Assembly: GCA_051747385.1 (NCBI GenBank)
Contig: JBNJGB010000033.1
Location: forward strand, 1 to 64,000
Origin: JBNJGB01 sp051747385
GTDB taxonomy: Bacteria > Myxococcota_A > UBA9042 > PHBI01 > JACKFB01
Length of the DNA: 64,000 bases
Direction of reading: 5' to 3'
The notes under the pieces were generated by a model. That model worked only from the letters and a program-made list of their open reading frames with translations, made no database searches and was not told where the DNA came from. Made by a program: the position numbers and the translations under genes. Numbering within the stretch: the stretch's first letter is position 1; the number at the start of each line of letters is the position of its first letter. Shown here one piece after another: positions 47,515 through 56,365 of the stretch.

Positions 47515-48450
47515 TCCTGAGGGAGGCCGGGGCGAGGGCCGACAGCAGCCATGATGCGGGGCCGCCGGAGGCGCACGGCGAGCAGGGCCAGCAGGACCCC
47601 GGCCGGGGACCCCGCCGGAGCGCCGCTGCAGCCTCCGCCGGACCCCTCGGAGCCGACGTCGGCCACGCCCGGGCCGGCGTCCACGGCGCCGGCGTCCGGG
47701 TCAGCGCCAACGTCCGGGTCGGGTTCGGGGCCCGCGTCCGGGATCTCCGCCCCCTCGGGCGGCGGCTCCGCGACCGGCCCGCCGACCGGCATGTGCCCCC
47801 CGGGCGAACGGGGACACATTGGTCTCCCCCGGCGCGTTCACCTGCATGTAGCGTGCGATCCAGTAGCTCGCGAGCAGGTCCCCTCCGGGGTTCAGGCGAT
47901 CGCCGCCGCCTCCGTTGACCTTGAACGGCGCCGAGCGCGCGTCGAAGTTGGACGGCGGGCGGATGCCGCGCGCCACGATGCCCTCTCCACCCGTCGCCAC
48001 GTAGAAGACGTGCCACGACTCCGCCGCCCGGACGACCCGCGCCCGCGCCCGGGCCAGGCGCTCCGGGTCCGCCCCGTCCCGCCTCAGGGTCATGTACTCG
48101 TACGCCGTGGCGGCCAGGGCGACGCCGCCGAAGAAGCCCAGGTCGCCGTACTCGTCGTAGCGCTGGATGAGCTCGTACGGGTGGTTCCCGGTGGCCTCCT
48201 CGAAGGTCGTACCGGGCTCCGAGGCGAGGAAGGCGTCCACGGCGGCCCGCGCGTCCGGGTCGGAGATGTCCGCGTCCAGGGACAAGCCGAACGGGCGCGC
48301 GTTGATCCCGTAGAACTGGCGCGCGTGGCGTGCCATCGTGGCCTCCAGCGCCGGGTGTGCCCCGGCGGGGAATATGGGCTCCGCCCTCGCGGTTGGCGCG
48401 AGGAGTACAGCGATGGCGATCGCGGCGGGGAAGATCGCAGGGGCGCGCAT
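47511..48450 (-). pseudogene. MYXO-CTERM secreted protein gene broken by a frameshift
   Basis: From ATG 48450 the first frame encodes a signal peptide (PTARA), then a region with DADISDPDARAAVDAFLA, NHPYELIQRYDEYGDLGFFGG and VKVNGGG-like blocks, to NAPGETNVSPFARG at about 47805. There the sense moves to another frame: GGHMPVGGPVAEPPP, an Asp/Pro/Ala-rich linker, then GGGCSGAPAG, a helix and RLRRPR, a clean MYXO-CTERM tail ending at 47511. The shift occurs within a palindrome with a run of six C (47796-47801). It is either a true mutation, a slippage site or a sequencing error. The function of the body is unknown. Confidence 0.6.
47791..47819. repeat. REP-like palindrome at the frameshift
   Basis: ATGTGCCCC faces GGGGACACAT across a short GC-rich loop. 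The GGGGACACATTGGT string resembles short palindromes linked to REP/RAYT-type elements. It coincides with the point where the reading frame of the MYXO-CTERM gene changes. Confidence 0.4.
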
Positions 48451-48548
48451 GGGTCCTCCGTGAAGATACGCACTGGGCGCGTCTCGTGAGCGCCACAGGC
48501 TAGCACTCGGCCGCCGGCACGCCCACCGGACGGTTTCGCGGAGGATCG

Positions 48549-49253
48549 ATGGAGCGCAGCTTCTGGGAGGAGATGTGGGCCGAGCGGGACCAGCCCGGCT
48601 TCCACCAGTCGGAGATCAACCGCCACCTGCGGGCGCACCACGAGCGGGTCCGGTGCGGTCGGCGCGGGGGGCGCGTCCTGGTGCCCCTGTGCGGAAAGAG
48701 CCGCGACATGACGTGGCTCATGGAGCGCTTCGAGCACGTGGTCGGCGTCGAGCTGGTGGACAAGCCCGTGCGCGCCTGGTTCGAGGAGCACGGCGTCCCG
48801 TTCGAGCGCCGCGAGGAGGATCACCTCGTCCGCTACGAGGGAGAGGGCATCACGCTCCTGTGCGGCGACTTCCTGGAGGTCCGTCGCGAGGACGTGGGCC
48901 CGGTGGACTGCGTGTACGACCGGGCCGCGCTCATCGCCCTCCCGCCCGAGCAGCGCCGGGCCTACGCCGCCCACGTCGCCGACCTGCTCGAGCCCGGCGC
49001 CCGATCGCTGCTCCTGACCATGGCCTACGACCAGGAGCGGGTGGACGGCCCGCCCTTCAGCGTCCAGGACGACGAGGTGTGGGCGCTGTACGGCGAGGGC
49101 TTCGACGTGGAGTGCCTGGAGCGGGACCGGGCGCAGCACATGCCGCCGCGCTTCGAGGACATGGAGGTGACCCTGTCCGTCTGGCTCATGATCCGCCGTG
49201 AGGCGACGGCTCGTCGTCGAACCGAAGCGGAGCGTGACCCCCGCGCCGCCTGA
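48549..49253 (+). CDS. tpm: Thiopurine S-methyltransferase family protein
   Basis: 234 residues. FWEEMWAERDQPGFHQSEIN opens the protein as in Tpm. LVPLCGKSRDMTWLMERFEHVVGVELVDK carries the SAM motif I variant (PLCGKS) specific to the TPMT family. Then come CGDFLEV, VDCVYDRAALIALPPEQR and SLLLTMAYDQERVDGPPFSV. It methylates thiol, selenium or tellurium compounds with SAM, which can give metalloid tolerance. Cytoplasmic. The 3' end overlaps the opposing membrane-protein gene by 68 bases. Confidence 0.85.
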   Translation: MERSFWEEMWAERDQPGFHQSEINRHLRAHHERVRCGRRGGRVLVPLCGKSRDMTWLMERFEHVVGVELVDKPVRAWFEEHGVPFERREEDHLVRYEGEGITLLCGDFLEVRREDVGPVDCVYDRAALIALPPEQRRAYAAHVADLLEPGARSLLLTMAYDQERVDGPPFSVQDDEVWALYGEGFDVECLERDRAQHMPPRFEDMEVTLSVWLMIRREATARRRTEAERDPRAA

Positions 49254-49665
49254 GCCGGTCCACCATCCGCCGCATCTTGGGGCGCTTCAGCCACCGCCGG
49301 AGGAGCTCGCGCTTCTTCGGAAAGCGCATGACGAGCAGCCCCGCGAGCATCGTGGCCACGCCCTGCCCGGGGATGAAGAGCATGAGGAACCCCGAGAAGA
49401 CCAGGAGGCCGCCCAGGACGTTCCGGAGCAGGCCGCCCAGGACGTGCCACCAGATGGTCGCCTCCTCGCGGCGGCGGCGGGCCTCCGCCTCGGGCGTGAA
49501 GTAGTCGGCGGGCATGCGCGCCAGGATCCACGGGATCCCGACGGCGCTCAGGATCAGGGTGCCCACGGAGATGGCCACCATGACGCCGATCACCTCCGGC
49601 TGCAGGAGCCAGGCGACGAAGGCGTCCAGGGGCGGGGGCAGGAACTCGCGGAGGGCTTGCTTCAT
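49186..49665 (-). CDS. PGPGW-type transmembrane protein
   Basis: 159 residues. Two or three helices (about 21-48, 80-115). The second carries FSGFLMLFIPGQGVATMLAGLLVM, resembling the PGPGW family motif IPGPGW-x-x-x-x-GL (here IPGQGVAT). The tail is basic (KKRELLRRWLKRPKMRRMVDRLRRRGG). The ATG at 49665 follows GGAGACC. The 3' end overlaps tpm on the other strand. Function unknown. Confidence 0.6.
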   Translation of the reverse strand: MKQALREFLPPPLDAFVAWLLQPEVIGVMVAISVGTLILSAVGIPWILARMPADYFTPEAEARRRREEATIWWHVLGGLLRNVLGGLLVFSGFLMLFIPGQGVATMLAGLLVMRFPKKRELLRRWLKRPKMRRMVDRLRRRGGHAPLRFDDEPSPHGGS

Positions 49666-49732
49666 GGGAGGTCTCCGATCCTACACCCTGGCGCCGAGGC
49701 CGGCAGGTGACGCGCCCGATCGATCCGCCGGG

Positions 49733-49836
49733 CCGCCCCGCGATATCATCGGGGCGCCATGACGACGCAGCCCGCCCCCGATGTCCCCTCCGCCCCGCTC
49801 GCCGACCTGGTCGGGCTCCCGAGGGGCCGCGGCTAA
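49733..49836 (+). other. Short gap with a hairpin and a 25-codon frame
   Basis: GCCCCG-CGATATCAT-CGGGGC makes a 6-bp hairpin that includes GATATCAT. Just after it ATG 49759 opens a 25-codon frame (MTTQPAPDVPSAPLADLVGL and on) ending at 49836, where the ATP-grasp gene also ends. It could be the start of a truncated gene; evidence is weak. Confidence 0.3.
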
Positions 49837-51131
49837 CCGCGACGCAGGACGCGCCCCACGGCGGAGGCGCCGCGGCCGGCCACCTCGCCCGCGAAGGAGG
49901 CCATGCGCGCCAGGCCCGGCATGGGGTCGTCGGAGCTGAGGGCCGGCGACACGTGGGGTTGGAGCACCGACATGGCCCACTCGGCGGGGCGCAGCGAGCC
50001 CTCCCGCAGGTAGCCCGTGGCCGCCCAGAAGTCCGCGGGGAAGTTCAGCCAGTGGCGGCCCACGTCGTAGCCCTCCCGGGGCGCGACGTTCCGGCCGCGC
50101 GCGTCGTCGTAGGCGGCGCCGATGAGGTCCAGGCCGCAGTCGGCGGCGAAGCCGTCCCACATGCCGAAGCGGGCGTTGACCTCGATGATCTTCCAGTCGC
50201 CGTCGCGATCGTCCCGCTTGAACTCGACGCCGATGTTGCCGCGGTAGCCGACCCGGTCCACGAAGTCCCGCGCGAGGGCCATCAGGCCGGGCTCGCGGAC
50301 GCTCTCCACGTAGCTGCCGCGGCCGAAGTGGGGCGGCGTGGTCCGGAGCTTCCGGCCGACGAACCCCCCGGCCCAGATCCCGTTCCGGGTCACGTAGGAC
50401 ACCACGTAATGCAGGTTGGAGTCCGGCCCCGGCACGACCTCCTGGACGAGGACGCGCGGGTCCAGGTCGGACACCCGCGTGTGCTCCCGGACGAGCTGGT
50501 CGGCGTCCCCTGCGAGGATGGCCTTCCGCCAGCCGACGATGGCGCCGGCCTCCGGAGTCTGCCAGGTGCGCGACTCGACCGGCTTGAGGATGCAGGGATA
50601 GCGCACGCGCCGCGCCACGTCGCGGATCTCCTCGGCCGTGGACGGGAAGAAGGTCTTCGGCGCGGCGACGTCGTGCTCCCGGCACAGCCGGGCGAAGCCG
50701 GCCTTGTCCACGATGGCCTCGATGACGTCGCTCGAGGGCATCACGAACCTATAGTGCCGGGACAGGTGCTCGCGGCGCCGGGAGACCTGCAGGACGTGAT
50801 CGTCGTGCAGCGGGAAGAGGACGGGGCGATCGTCCAGGGCCTCGGCGACCTGCTCCAGCACGCGGACGAGCTGATCCGGGTCGGCCAGGGCCGGGGACGT
50901 CAGCACGTGGACGTGGCGGCTCCGGTGGGTCCAGTGGTCGCGCTTCACGTCCAGGCCGATCACCGGCACGCCGGACCGACTCAGGCGCCGCGCCAGGGCC
51001 AGGCCGGGGACCTCCATGTCGGTGATGACGACGGGCGCGCGGTGGTGCCTCCAGTGGCGGCTCCGGAGGTCGCGCACGACGGGGGCGGGCAGGATCACCT
51101 CGCCGTCGATGTCGGGCAGATCGGTCTTCAT
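49833..51131 (-). CDS. ATP-grasp domain protein (carboxylate-amine/thiol ligase)
   Basis: 432 residues. The N-terminal Rossmann-like domain (VVITDMEVPGLALARRLSRSGVPVIGLDVK) resembles D-aspartate ligase-like ATP-grasp proteins. The ATP-grasp core has RYPCILKPVESRTWQ, VLVQEVVPGPDSNLHYVVSYV and GNIGVEFKRDD...WKIIEVNARFGMWD, the last giving the metal-binding Glu/Asn pair. The C-terminus is a helical tail (GRGASAVGRVLRRG). It lies 13 bases after a GNAT gene, with both in one operon. The pair could join an amino acid or acyl group to a peptide, lipid or polysaccharide. Confidence 0.75.
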   Translation of the reverse strand: MKTDLPDIDGEVILPAPVVRDLRSRHWRHHRAPVVITDMEVPGLALARRLSRSGVPVIGLDVKRDHWTHRSRHVHVLTSPALADPDQLVRVLEQVAEALDDRPVLFPLHDDHVLQVSRRREHLSRHYRFVMPSSDVIEAIVDKAGFARLCREHDVAAPKTFFPSTAEEIRDVARRVRYPCILKPVESRTWQTPEAGAIVGWRKAILAGDADQLVREHTRVSDLDPRVLVQEVVPGPDSNLHYVVSYVTRNGIWAGGFVGRKLRTTPPHFGRGSYVESVREPGLMALARDFVDRVGYRGNIGVEFKRDDRDGDWKIIEVNARFGMWDGFAADCGLDLIGAAYDDARGRNVAPREGYDVGRHWLNFPADFWAATGYLREGSLRPAEWAMSVLQPHVSPALSSDDPMPGLARMASFAGEVAGRGASAVGRVLRRG

Positions 51132-51144
51132 GGGGGCCTCCTCC

Positions 51145-51924
51145 CTATCCCAGGATCCAGCGGACCTTGTGGGGGAGGAACAGGTGTTTCTTCTTGAAGC
51201 GCCGCAGGGAGCGGCTGGCGCCGAACCAGGTGTCGTAGACGTAGTAGCGCACGTGGGGATAGTGCTCCGGCACGTAGCCGGCGATGCCGATGACCAGCAT
51301 CGGCACGACGCCGTCCCGCTCGTGATCGCCGTGCCCGTAGATGGTGGTGAGGAGCACGACCTCCCCGGCGACGAAGCAGCCCGCGTAGGCCACCAGCCGG
51401 TCGTCCTTCAGGACGCCGAAGTACGGATAGTCGTGGACGTCCGTGCGGGTCGGCGGGTCGTCGATGGGGTGGGCCGTCGCCTGGAGGAACTGCTCCGGCA
51501 TACGCCCCTGGCGCACCTCCTTGGAGCGCATGACGTCCGTGATGTCCTGCAGGTGGTCGTTGAACTGGATGCGCTCGAAGCGATAGCCCCTCTTGACGGC
51601 CTTCCGGTAGTTGCGGCGCGCCGAGCCCTCGATGCCCATGAAGTAGGCGTCCCAACTCCCGGGAAGCTCGCAGAGCGCGACGCCGTACTGCATCCGCCGT
51701 ACGAGGGGGAAGCGGGGGTGCGGGCGGCGGAACTCCCGGTAGATGCGCTTCAGCTCCCTCCCGAAGAACGGCGCGTTGTCCGCGGTGGCCCGGTACATCA
51801 GGTCGATGCTCACCGCCGGCATGTTCCACGCCGTCCGGAGATCCCGGACCCAGCCGGCCTCGCTCAACTCCTCGGGAAGCTCGCGCAGGCGGGCGGAGAC
51901 GCCGCGTGCAAGCCCCTTCACCAT
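51145..51924 (-). CDS. GNAT/FemAB-like acyltransferase, partner of the ATP-grasp protein
   Basis: 259 residues; the ATG at 51924 has GGAGGGGA upstream. The fold shows RRNYRKAVKRGYRFERIQFNDH, SKEVRQGRMPEQF, YPYFGVLKDDRLVAYAGCFVAGEVVLLTTIYG and YVPEHYPHVRYYVYDTWFGA, fitting an acyl-CoA or aminoacyl acceptor site of the N-acyltransferase superfamily. A -10 (TATACT, 51959-51954 minus strand) lies 30 bases ahead. It starts the two-gene operon with the ATP-grasp enzyme. Confidence 0.6.
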   Translation of the reverse strand: MVKGLARGVSARLRELPEELSEAGWVRDLRTAWNMPAVSIDLMYRATADNAPFFGRELKRIYREFRRPHPRFPLVRRMQYGVALCELPGSWDAYFMGIEGSARRNYRKAVKRGYRFERIQFNDHLQDITDVMRSKEVRQGRMPEQFLQATAHPIDDPPTRTDVHDYPYFGVLKDDRLVAYAGCFVAGEVVLLTTIYGHGDHERDGVVPMLVIGIAGYVPEHYPHVRYYVYDTWFGASRSLRRFKKKHLFLPHKVRWILG

Positions 51925-51998
51925 AGGGTCCCCTCCATGTTCGGAATGTCCCCAGTATACGGGACACGGGCCCCCCCGACCACCTCGGGCCGGCCTTG

Positions 51999-52024
51999 CA
52001 GGCGATTCACGCAGGCGATTCAGC
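51999..52024. repeat. Short tandem repeat at a gene end
   Basis: AGGCGATTCACGC is followed by AGGCGATTCAGCGC. The second copy includes the stop codon of the lipoprotein gene ending at 52020. Confidence 0.6.
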
Positions 52025-54131
52025 GCAACGCCCGGAGGCGCCCGACCACGTCCTCGCGCACCCCGTCTCCGGCGGCGATCACGAACAGGCGGACCGGGAC
52101 GTCGTTCGACAGGCCCACGTCCGGGAGGACCAGGCGTCGCCCCTCGGCGTCCACCTCGGGCGCGACGTCGATCGCCCCGCCGTCCAGGGTGACCTCGAAG
52201 ACCTCGGCCGCGGTGAAGTCCTCGGGCACCTCGACCGTCACGTCGGCGTCCTGCTCGCCGAGGACCCAGTGCGGCGGGCCGTCCCCGTAGAGCAGCGAGT
52301 CGATGCACACGAGGTCGTCGACGTGCTGCTCCACGGCCAGGTTCACCACGGGCACCACGATCGCCTCCGGCGCGCGGACGGCCTCCACGAGCACGTCGGG
52401 CCCGGCGTCGGCGGCGCCCGTCGGGTCCCCCGCCCGGAGGTGCCGGCGGACCGCCCGGAAGTAGTGGTTGGCGCGCGAGATGGCCTCCCAGCTCTCGGGG
52501 AGGGCGGCCGCCTCCTCCTGGCTGGTCTGGAACCACATGAGGCCCTTGCCGCCCGCCGTCATCACCATGAAGGCCTGGACGAGGACCTCCGTGTAGTCGG
52601 GCTGGACGTACATCTCCTCGTCGTCCTCCCCGACGTTCCACCCGCCGTGGAGGCCCTGGGCGTACAGCCACGTGGGCCACGGCATGTGGTTGTTCCGGGC
52701 GTTCCGCAGGTAGTCGTGGGGCGCGTACAGCGGCCGCCCGGCGGCGTACTTCGTGATGTGCGGAGCGCAGGCCGCGATGTAGACGTCGATGCCCTGGACG
52801 TCCGTCATGCCCGCGAAGGTGCCCACGTTCCCGTTCGTCATCGCGCCGTTGTAGACCGTCACCTCCGGGTACATGCTCCAGAGCCTGCGCGCGTCGGAGG
52901 CCTTGTTCTCCGGCTTGGGAGATCCGTCCTCCTCGTAGATCTCGCCGTCGGACTCGTCGCCCGTCAGGAAGCCCGCCACCGCCGAGGTGTCCCGGATGGC
53001 GGCCTCCGGTGTCGGGTGGTGCAGGAAGTCGTCGCCCACCAGGGCGTAGACGTCCCCGATCTCCGGGAACACGTCGTGCACCAGGTCCGGCGTCCGATAG
53101 TCGCACTTCGAGGAGGCGCCCCAGTAGAGGTACATGGTGTCGAAGCCCGCCTCCACGTGGGCCTGCCAGGCGTCCTCGTCCGCGCCCGGGGCGGCGCAGT
53201 CGCCGGAGGACGGCCAGGCCTCGATGGGGAAGTGGGGGCGCAGCACCCGGCCGACGCCGACCGCGTCCGGGGCGTCCGCGTAGCGCACCACCACCGTCCA
53301 GGCGTCGCCGGGGGTGGCCTGCTCGCACAGGGGCACCGTCCAGAGGGCCGCCTCGCCCGGGGCCAGCACGTCGTCCGGGAGGCAGGCCACGCCGCCCGCC
53401 AGCACGTCCCGCCCGTCCACGAGCAGCCCCGTCACGGTCCTCGGCGCGTCGCCCTCGTTCCGCACGTGGACCAGCAGGTGCTCTCGTGCGTCGTCCACCG
53501 TCACGTACGTGAGCGGCGCGGGGGTCGTCTCGACCGGGAATGCCCCGTCCAGGGCCGTGCCCGCGTCGGTCTCGACGGTGATTCGCCCCTCCTCGGCCGA
53601 GTCCCACGCCGGGTCCCGCGAGTGGAAGGCCACCCAGAGCGGCTCTCCCTCGACGGCCGGGTCGGGCCAGACGTGATACCACTCGATGCGCGGGTCGGGT
53701 GGCGCCAGGAGGTCGTGCACCGACACGTCGTTGATGCGCACGTCCGTCACCGGCCCGGAGGCGGAGGCGATCCCCGCCACGTGGAAGCGGCCGCCATCCA
53801 CCGGGTAGTCGGTGTACTCGTCGTAGACCTCGTCCGGGAAGTAGTGGTCCTTCCGGAAGCCGGCGCGGAGGGTGTCGTCCACGGGCAGGTCGGCACACGC
53901 CGCGGCGGTCGGGGTGCAGGTCGCCGTGGCCTCGAGCGGCAGCGTGGCGGGCGGGGGAGCCACGTCCGTGTCGTCTGCCGTGTCCGCGACGTCGGGCGCC
54001 CCGGCGACGTCCGTCGCGTCCCCCGCGTCCGCCCCGACCTCCGAGGACGTGGAGGCGCCGTCGTTGCAGGCGACCACGGCGAGCAGGGCGAGCAGGGTGG
54101 GGGGCAGAGGGCGAGCGTACCGGGTGTGCAT
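52020..54131 (-). CDS. Large lipoprotein of unknown function, possible glycoside-hydrolase-like barrel
   Basis: 703 residues; the ATG at 54131 follows GAGGAG. The lipobox is LLAVVAC (Cys22), then an Asp/Ala-rich linker to about residue 65. Next is a beta-rich domain of about 200 residues. A middle region then has barrel-like elements: HVEAGFDTMYLYWG, VYALVGDDFLHHPTPE, VAGFLTGDESDGEIYE, GIDVYIAACAPH, VLVQAFMVMTAGGKGLMWFQ. The order of acidic residues on strand ends resembles a TIM-barrel glycosidase, but I see no signature of a named family. The C-terminus is another beta domain. Divergent from the thioesterase-apbE pair. Confidence 0.6.
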   Translation of the reverse strand: MHTRYARPLPPTLLALLAVVACNDGASTSSEVGADAGDATDVAGAPDVADTADDTDVAPPPATLPLEATATCTPTAAACADLPVDDTLRAGFRKDHYFPDEVYDEYTDYPVDGGRFHVAGIASASGPVTDVRINDVSVHDLLAPPDPRIEWYHVWPDPAVEGEPLWVAFHSRDPAWDSAEEGRITVETDAGTALDGAFPVETTPAPLTYVTVDDAREHLLVHVRNEGDAPRTVTGLLVDGRDVLAGGVACLPDDVLAPGEAALWTVPLCEQATPGDAWTVVVRYADAPDAVGVGRVLRPHFPIEAWPSSGDCAAPGADEDAWQAHVEAGFDTMYLYWGASSKCDYRTPDLVHDVFPEIGDVYALVGDDFLHHPTPEAAIRDTSAVAGFLTGDESDGEIYEEDGSPKPENKASDARRLWSMYPEVTVYNGAMTNGNVGTFAGMTDVQGIDVYIAACAPHITKYAAGRPLYAPHDYLRNARNNHMPWPTWLYAQGLHGGWNVGEDDEEMYVQPDYTEVLVQAFMVMTAGGKGLMWFQTSQEEAAALPESWEAISRANHYFRAVRRHLRAGDPTGAADAGPDVLVEAVRAPEAIVVPVVNLAVEQHVDDLVCIDSLLYGDGPPHWVLGEQDADVTVEVPEDFTAAEVFEVTLDGGAIDVAPEVDAEGRRLVLPDVGLSNDVPVRLFVIAAGDGVREDVVGRLRALR

Positions 54132-54283
54132 GGACTCCTCCGCGGGCGACCGGCCGCAATGTGGCACGAGGTGACGTGTGACGACAGGCGCGGGGATCGT
54201 GCTAGTGTCACCGCGCGAACGCTCCGACCGAGGCCCCCGAACAGGAGCGCGCAGCGCGGAATGCTTCCCGAAGGGAGGAGCCA

Positions 54284-54685
54284 ATGAACAAGCCGAATAC
54301 CCACCTCGGGATCCACCGCGGGCTCTGCGGGGAGCCCGTGGACCTGTCCGAGGGCGAGGCGACCACACGCTTCGCGGCCACCGAGGACATGGCCGTCGAC
54401 GACCACGGCCTGGTCCACGGCGGCTTCATCTACGGCCTGGCGGATCACGCGGCGATGCTCGCCGTGAACGAGCCCCTGGTGGTGCTGGGATCCTCGGAGG
54501 TCCGCTTCCTCGCGCCGGTGAAGGTGGGCGACACGGTGACGGCCCACGCGCGGCGCGTGGAGCAGAAGGGGCGGAAGCACGTCCTCGAGGTCACGGCTCG
54601 CGTGCACGACCGGGACGTCCTGCGCGGGCGGATGACCGCCGTGGTGCCGGATCGCCACGTGCTGGAGCCCGGGGACGCCGGATGA
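54284..54685 (+). CDS. Hotdog-fold thioesterase (PaaI/YiiD-like)
   Basis: 133 residues. The hotdog pattern is clear: a central helix with HGGFIYGLADHAAMLAVNEP, then strands SSEVRFLAPVKVGDTVTAHARRVEQKGRKHVLEVTARV. HGG before the helix with a following Asp is the acyl-CoA thioesterase active region. It probably hydrolyses acyl-CoA. The stop overlaps the apbE start (ATGA). The upstream site GGGAGGAG gives a strong ribosome site. Confidence 0.8.
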   Translation: MNKPNTHLGIHRGLCGEPVDLSEGEATTRFAATEDMAVDDHGLVHGGFIYGLADHAAMLAVNEPLVVLGSSEVRFLAPVKVGDTVTAHARRVEQKGRKHVLEVTARVHDRDVLRGRMTAVVPDRHVLEPGDAG

Positions 54686-55725
54686 CGACGCGGGCCGCGG
54701 CGTGGACGGTCGCGGCGGTCCTCGTCGTCGTGGCCGCGGCATACGCCGTCCACCGGGCGACGCACGAGCCCTCGGGCTTCCTGCAGGAGGGCTTCGAGTC
54801 CATGGCCACGCGCATCGACGTCGTCGTGCCCGACTCCGAGCAGGGGCGCGAGGCGGTGTCGGTGGTCCGCGAGGTGTTCGAGGACGTGGACGCCCGCATG
54901 AGCGAGTGGAAGCCCACGTCGCCCCTGTCCGCCGTGAACGACAAGGCCGGGGAAGGGCCCGTGGAGGTGCCTGCCGACCTGCGCGCCGTCATCCGCCGGG
55001 GGATCGAGATCGGCCGTCGCACCGACGGGGCCTTCGACATCACGTGGGCGGCGCTGTGGGGCCTGTGGGACTTCAAGGCCGCGGAGCCGGAGGTCCCGCC
55101 GGACGAGGCCATCGAGGAGCGCGTGGACCGCGTGGACTTCCGGAAGGTGGAGGTGGACGACGAGGCGGGCACCGTGGCGCTCGCCGAGGCGGGGATGAAG
55201 GTCGGCCTGGGCGGCATCGCCAAGGGCCATGCCCTGGACGTGGCGGCGCAGAGGCTCCGGGAGTTGGGGATCCGGGACTTCCTCATCTCGGGCGGTGGTC
55301 AGGTCTACGCCGCCGGCCGCCGGGGGGAGCGGCCCTGGCGCGTGGGGATCCGGGATCCGCGCGGCGCCCGCGACGACTTCTTCGCCCTCGTGGAGGTGAG
55401 CGACACGTCCCTGTCCACCAGCGGCGACTACGAGCGCTACTTCGTGAAGGACGGCGTGCGCTACCACCACATCCTGGACCCGAGGACCGGCCGCCCGGCG
55501 CGCGGCCTGCGGAGCGTCACGGTCGTCACCCCCGACGCGACCCTGGGCGACGCCCTGTCCACGGCGCTCCTGGTGCTCGGCCCCGACGAGGCCATGGAGG
55601 TCGTCCGGCGCTTCCGGGGCGACGGCGCCGACGTCGAGGCCGTCCTGGTGGACCGCGACGGCGAGGTCCGCACGACCCCGGGCATGGAGGACCTCCTGGA
55701 GATCCGGCACCCGCCTCGGCCGTAA
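54682..55725 (+). CDS. apbE: FAD:protein FMN transferase (ApbE family)
   Basis: 347 residues, ATG overlapping the thioesterase stop. One N-terminal helix (6-25) anchors it to the membrane. FESMATRIDVVV starts the fold. Later EWKPTSPLSAVND, GAFDITWAALWGLWDF, VGLGGIAKGHALDVAA, LISGGGQVYAAG, STSGDYERYF and RYHHILDPRTGRP are all ApbE landmarks, including the Asp/Thr metal site near the C-terminus (DALSTALLVLG). ApbE links FMN to a Thr/Ser of extracytoplasmic flavoproteins such as RnfG or NqrC. No such partner is encoded in the window. Confidence 0.9.
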   Translation: MTTRAAAWTVAAVLVVVAAAYAVHRATHEPSGFLQEGFESMATRIDVVVPDSEQGREAVSVVREVFEDVDARMSEWKPTSPLSAVNDKAGEGPVEVPADLRAVIRRGIEIGRRTDGAFDITWAALWGLWDFKAAEPEVPPDEAIEERVDRVDFRKVEVDDEAGTVALAEAGMKVGLGGIAKGHALDVAAQRLRELGIRDFLISGGGQVYAAGRRGERPWRVGIRDPRGARDDFFALVEVSDTSLSTSGDYERYFVKDGVRYHHILDPRTGRPARGLRSVTVVTPDATLGDALSTALLVLGPDEAMEVVRRFRGDGADVEAVLVDRDGEVRTTPGMEDLLEIRHPPRP

Positions 55726-55735
55726 CGGGGTCCGG

Positions 55736-55764
55736 GTGACAACCTCCCCGTCCGCCGGTAGGGT
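55736..55764 (+). promoter_or_regulatory. Sigma-70-type promoter for the TRAP operon
   Basis: GTGACA (55736-55741), a 17-base spacer, TAGGGT (55759-55764). The leader to the ATG at 55817 is about 45 bases and contains GGGAGGTGAG. Confidence 0.55.
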
Positions 55765-55816
55765 CCGGGCCGCCGGGGCGACCGCCTCGGACGGACGCGA
55801 CGGGAGGTGAGCCACG

Positions 55817-56356
55817 ATGCCCTTCATGGGGAAGCTGTTCCGCGGGATCCAGAAGCTGGAGGAGATCCTGCTGGCCTCGGCGATGATCCTCATCGCCCTG
55901 CTGACCATCGTGAACGTGTTCTCGAGGTCCCTGTTCGGGGAGAGCCTCGCCTACGCCCAGGAGCTGTCGCAGTTCCTGATGGTCTTCGTGACGTTCATCG
56001 GGCTGGGCTACGCGGCCGGCAAGGGGCGGCACATCCGGATGACCGCCATCTACGACCAGCTGCCGCTGCGGGTGCAGCGGATCATGATGATCCTCATCGC
56101 GGGGCTGACCGCGACGCTGCTGTTCGTCTTCGCGTACTACTCCGTGACCTACGCCATGACGGCCAAGGCGCTGGGGACCGTGTCACCGGCGCTCCAGGTG
56201 CCCATGTGGATCGTCTACCTGGCGGCCCCGCTGGGGCTCGTGCTGGGGGGCGTGCAGTACGTGCTCACGGTCGTCCGGAACCTGGGCTCCGACGAGGTCT
56301 GGCTCTCGTGGGAGCAGAAGGACGAGTACGAGTCCAGCCAGCCCACCACGGTCTGA
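55817..56356 (+). CDS. TRAP transporter small permease (DctQ)
   Basis: 179 residues with four helices. EEILLASAMILIALLTIVNV and RSLFGESLAYAQELSQFLMVFVTFIGLGYA are standard DctQ blocks, and GRHIRMTAIYDQL follows the second helix. The C-terminus is acidic. It forms the small membrane subunit of a sodium-driven uptake system for an organic acid. The stop is 9 bases before the large permease start. Confidence 0.85.
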   Translation: MPFMGKLFRGIQKLEEILLASAMILIALLTIVNVFSRSLFGESLAYAQELSQFLMVFVTFIGLGYAAGKGRHIRMTAIYDQLPLRVQRIMMILIAGLTATLLFVFAYYSVTYAMTAKALGTVSPALQVPMWIVYLAAPLGLVLGGVQYVLTVVRNLGSDEVWLSWEQKDEYESSQPTTV

Positions 56357-56365
56357 GGGGAATCC

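Noticed and set aside
49759..49836. 25-codon frame as a small gene
   Set aside because: It ends inside the 3' end of the ATP-grasp gene and has no clear ribosome site, so I listed it only as part of the gap.
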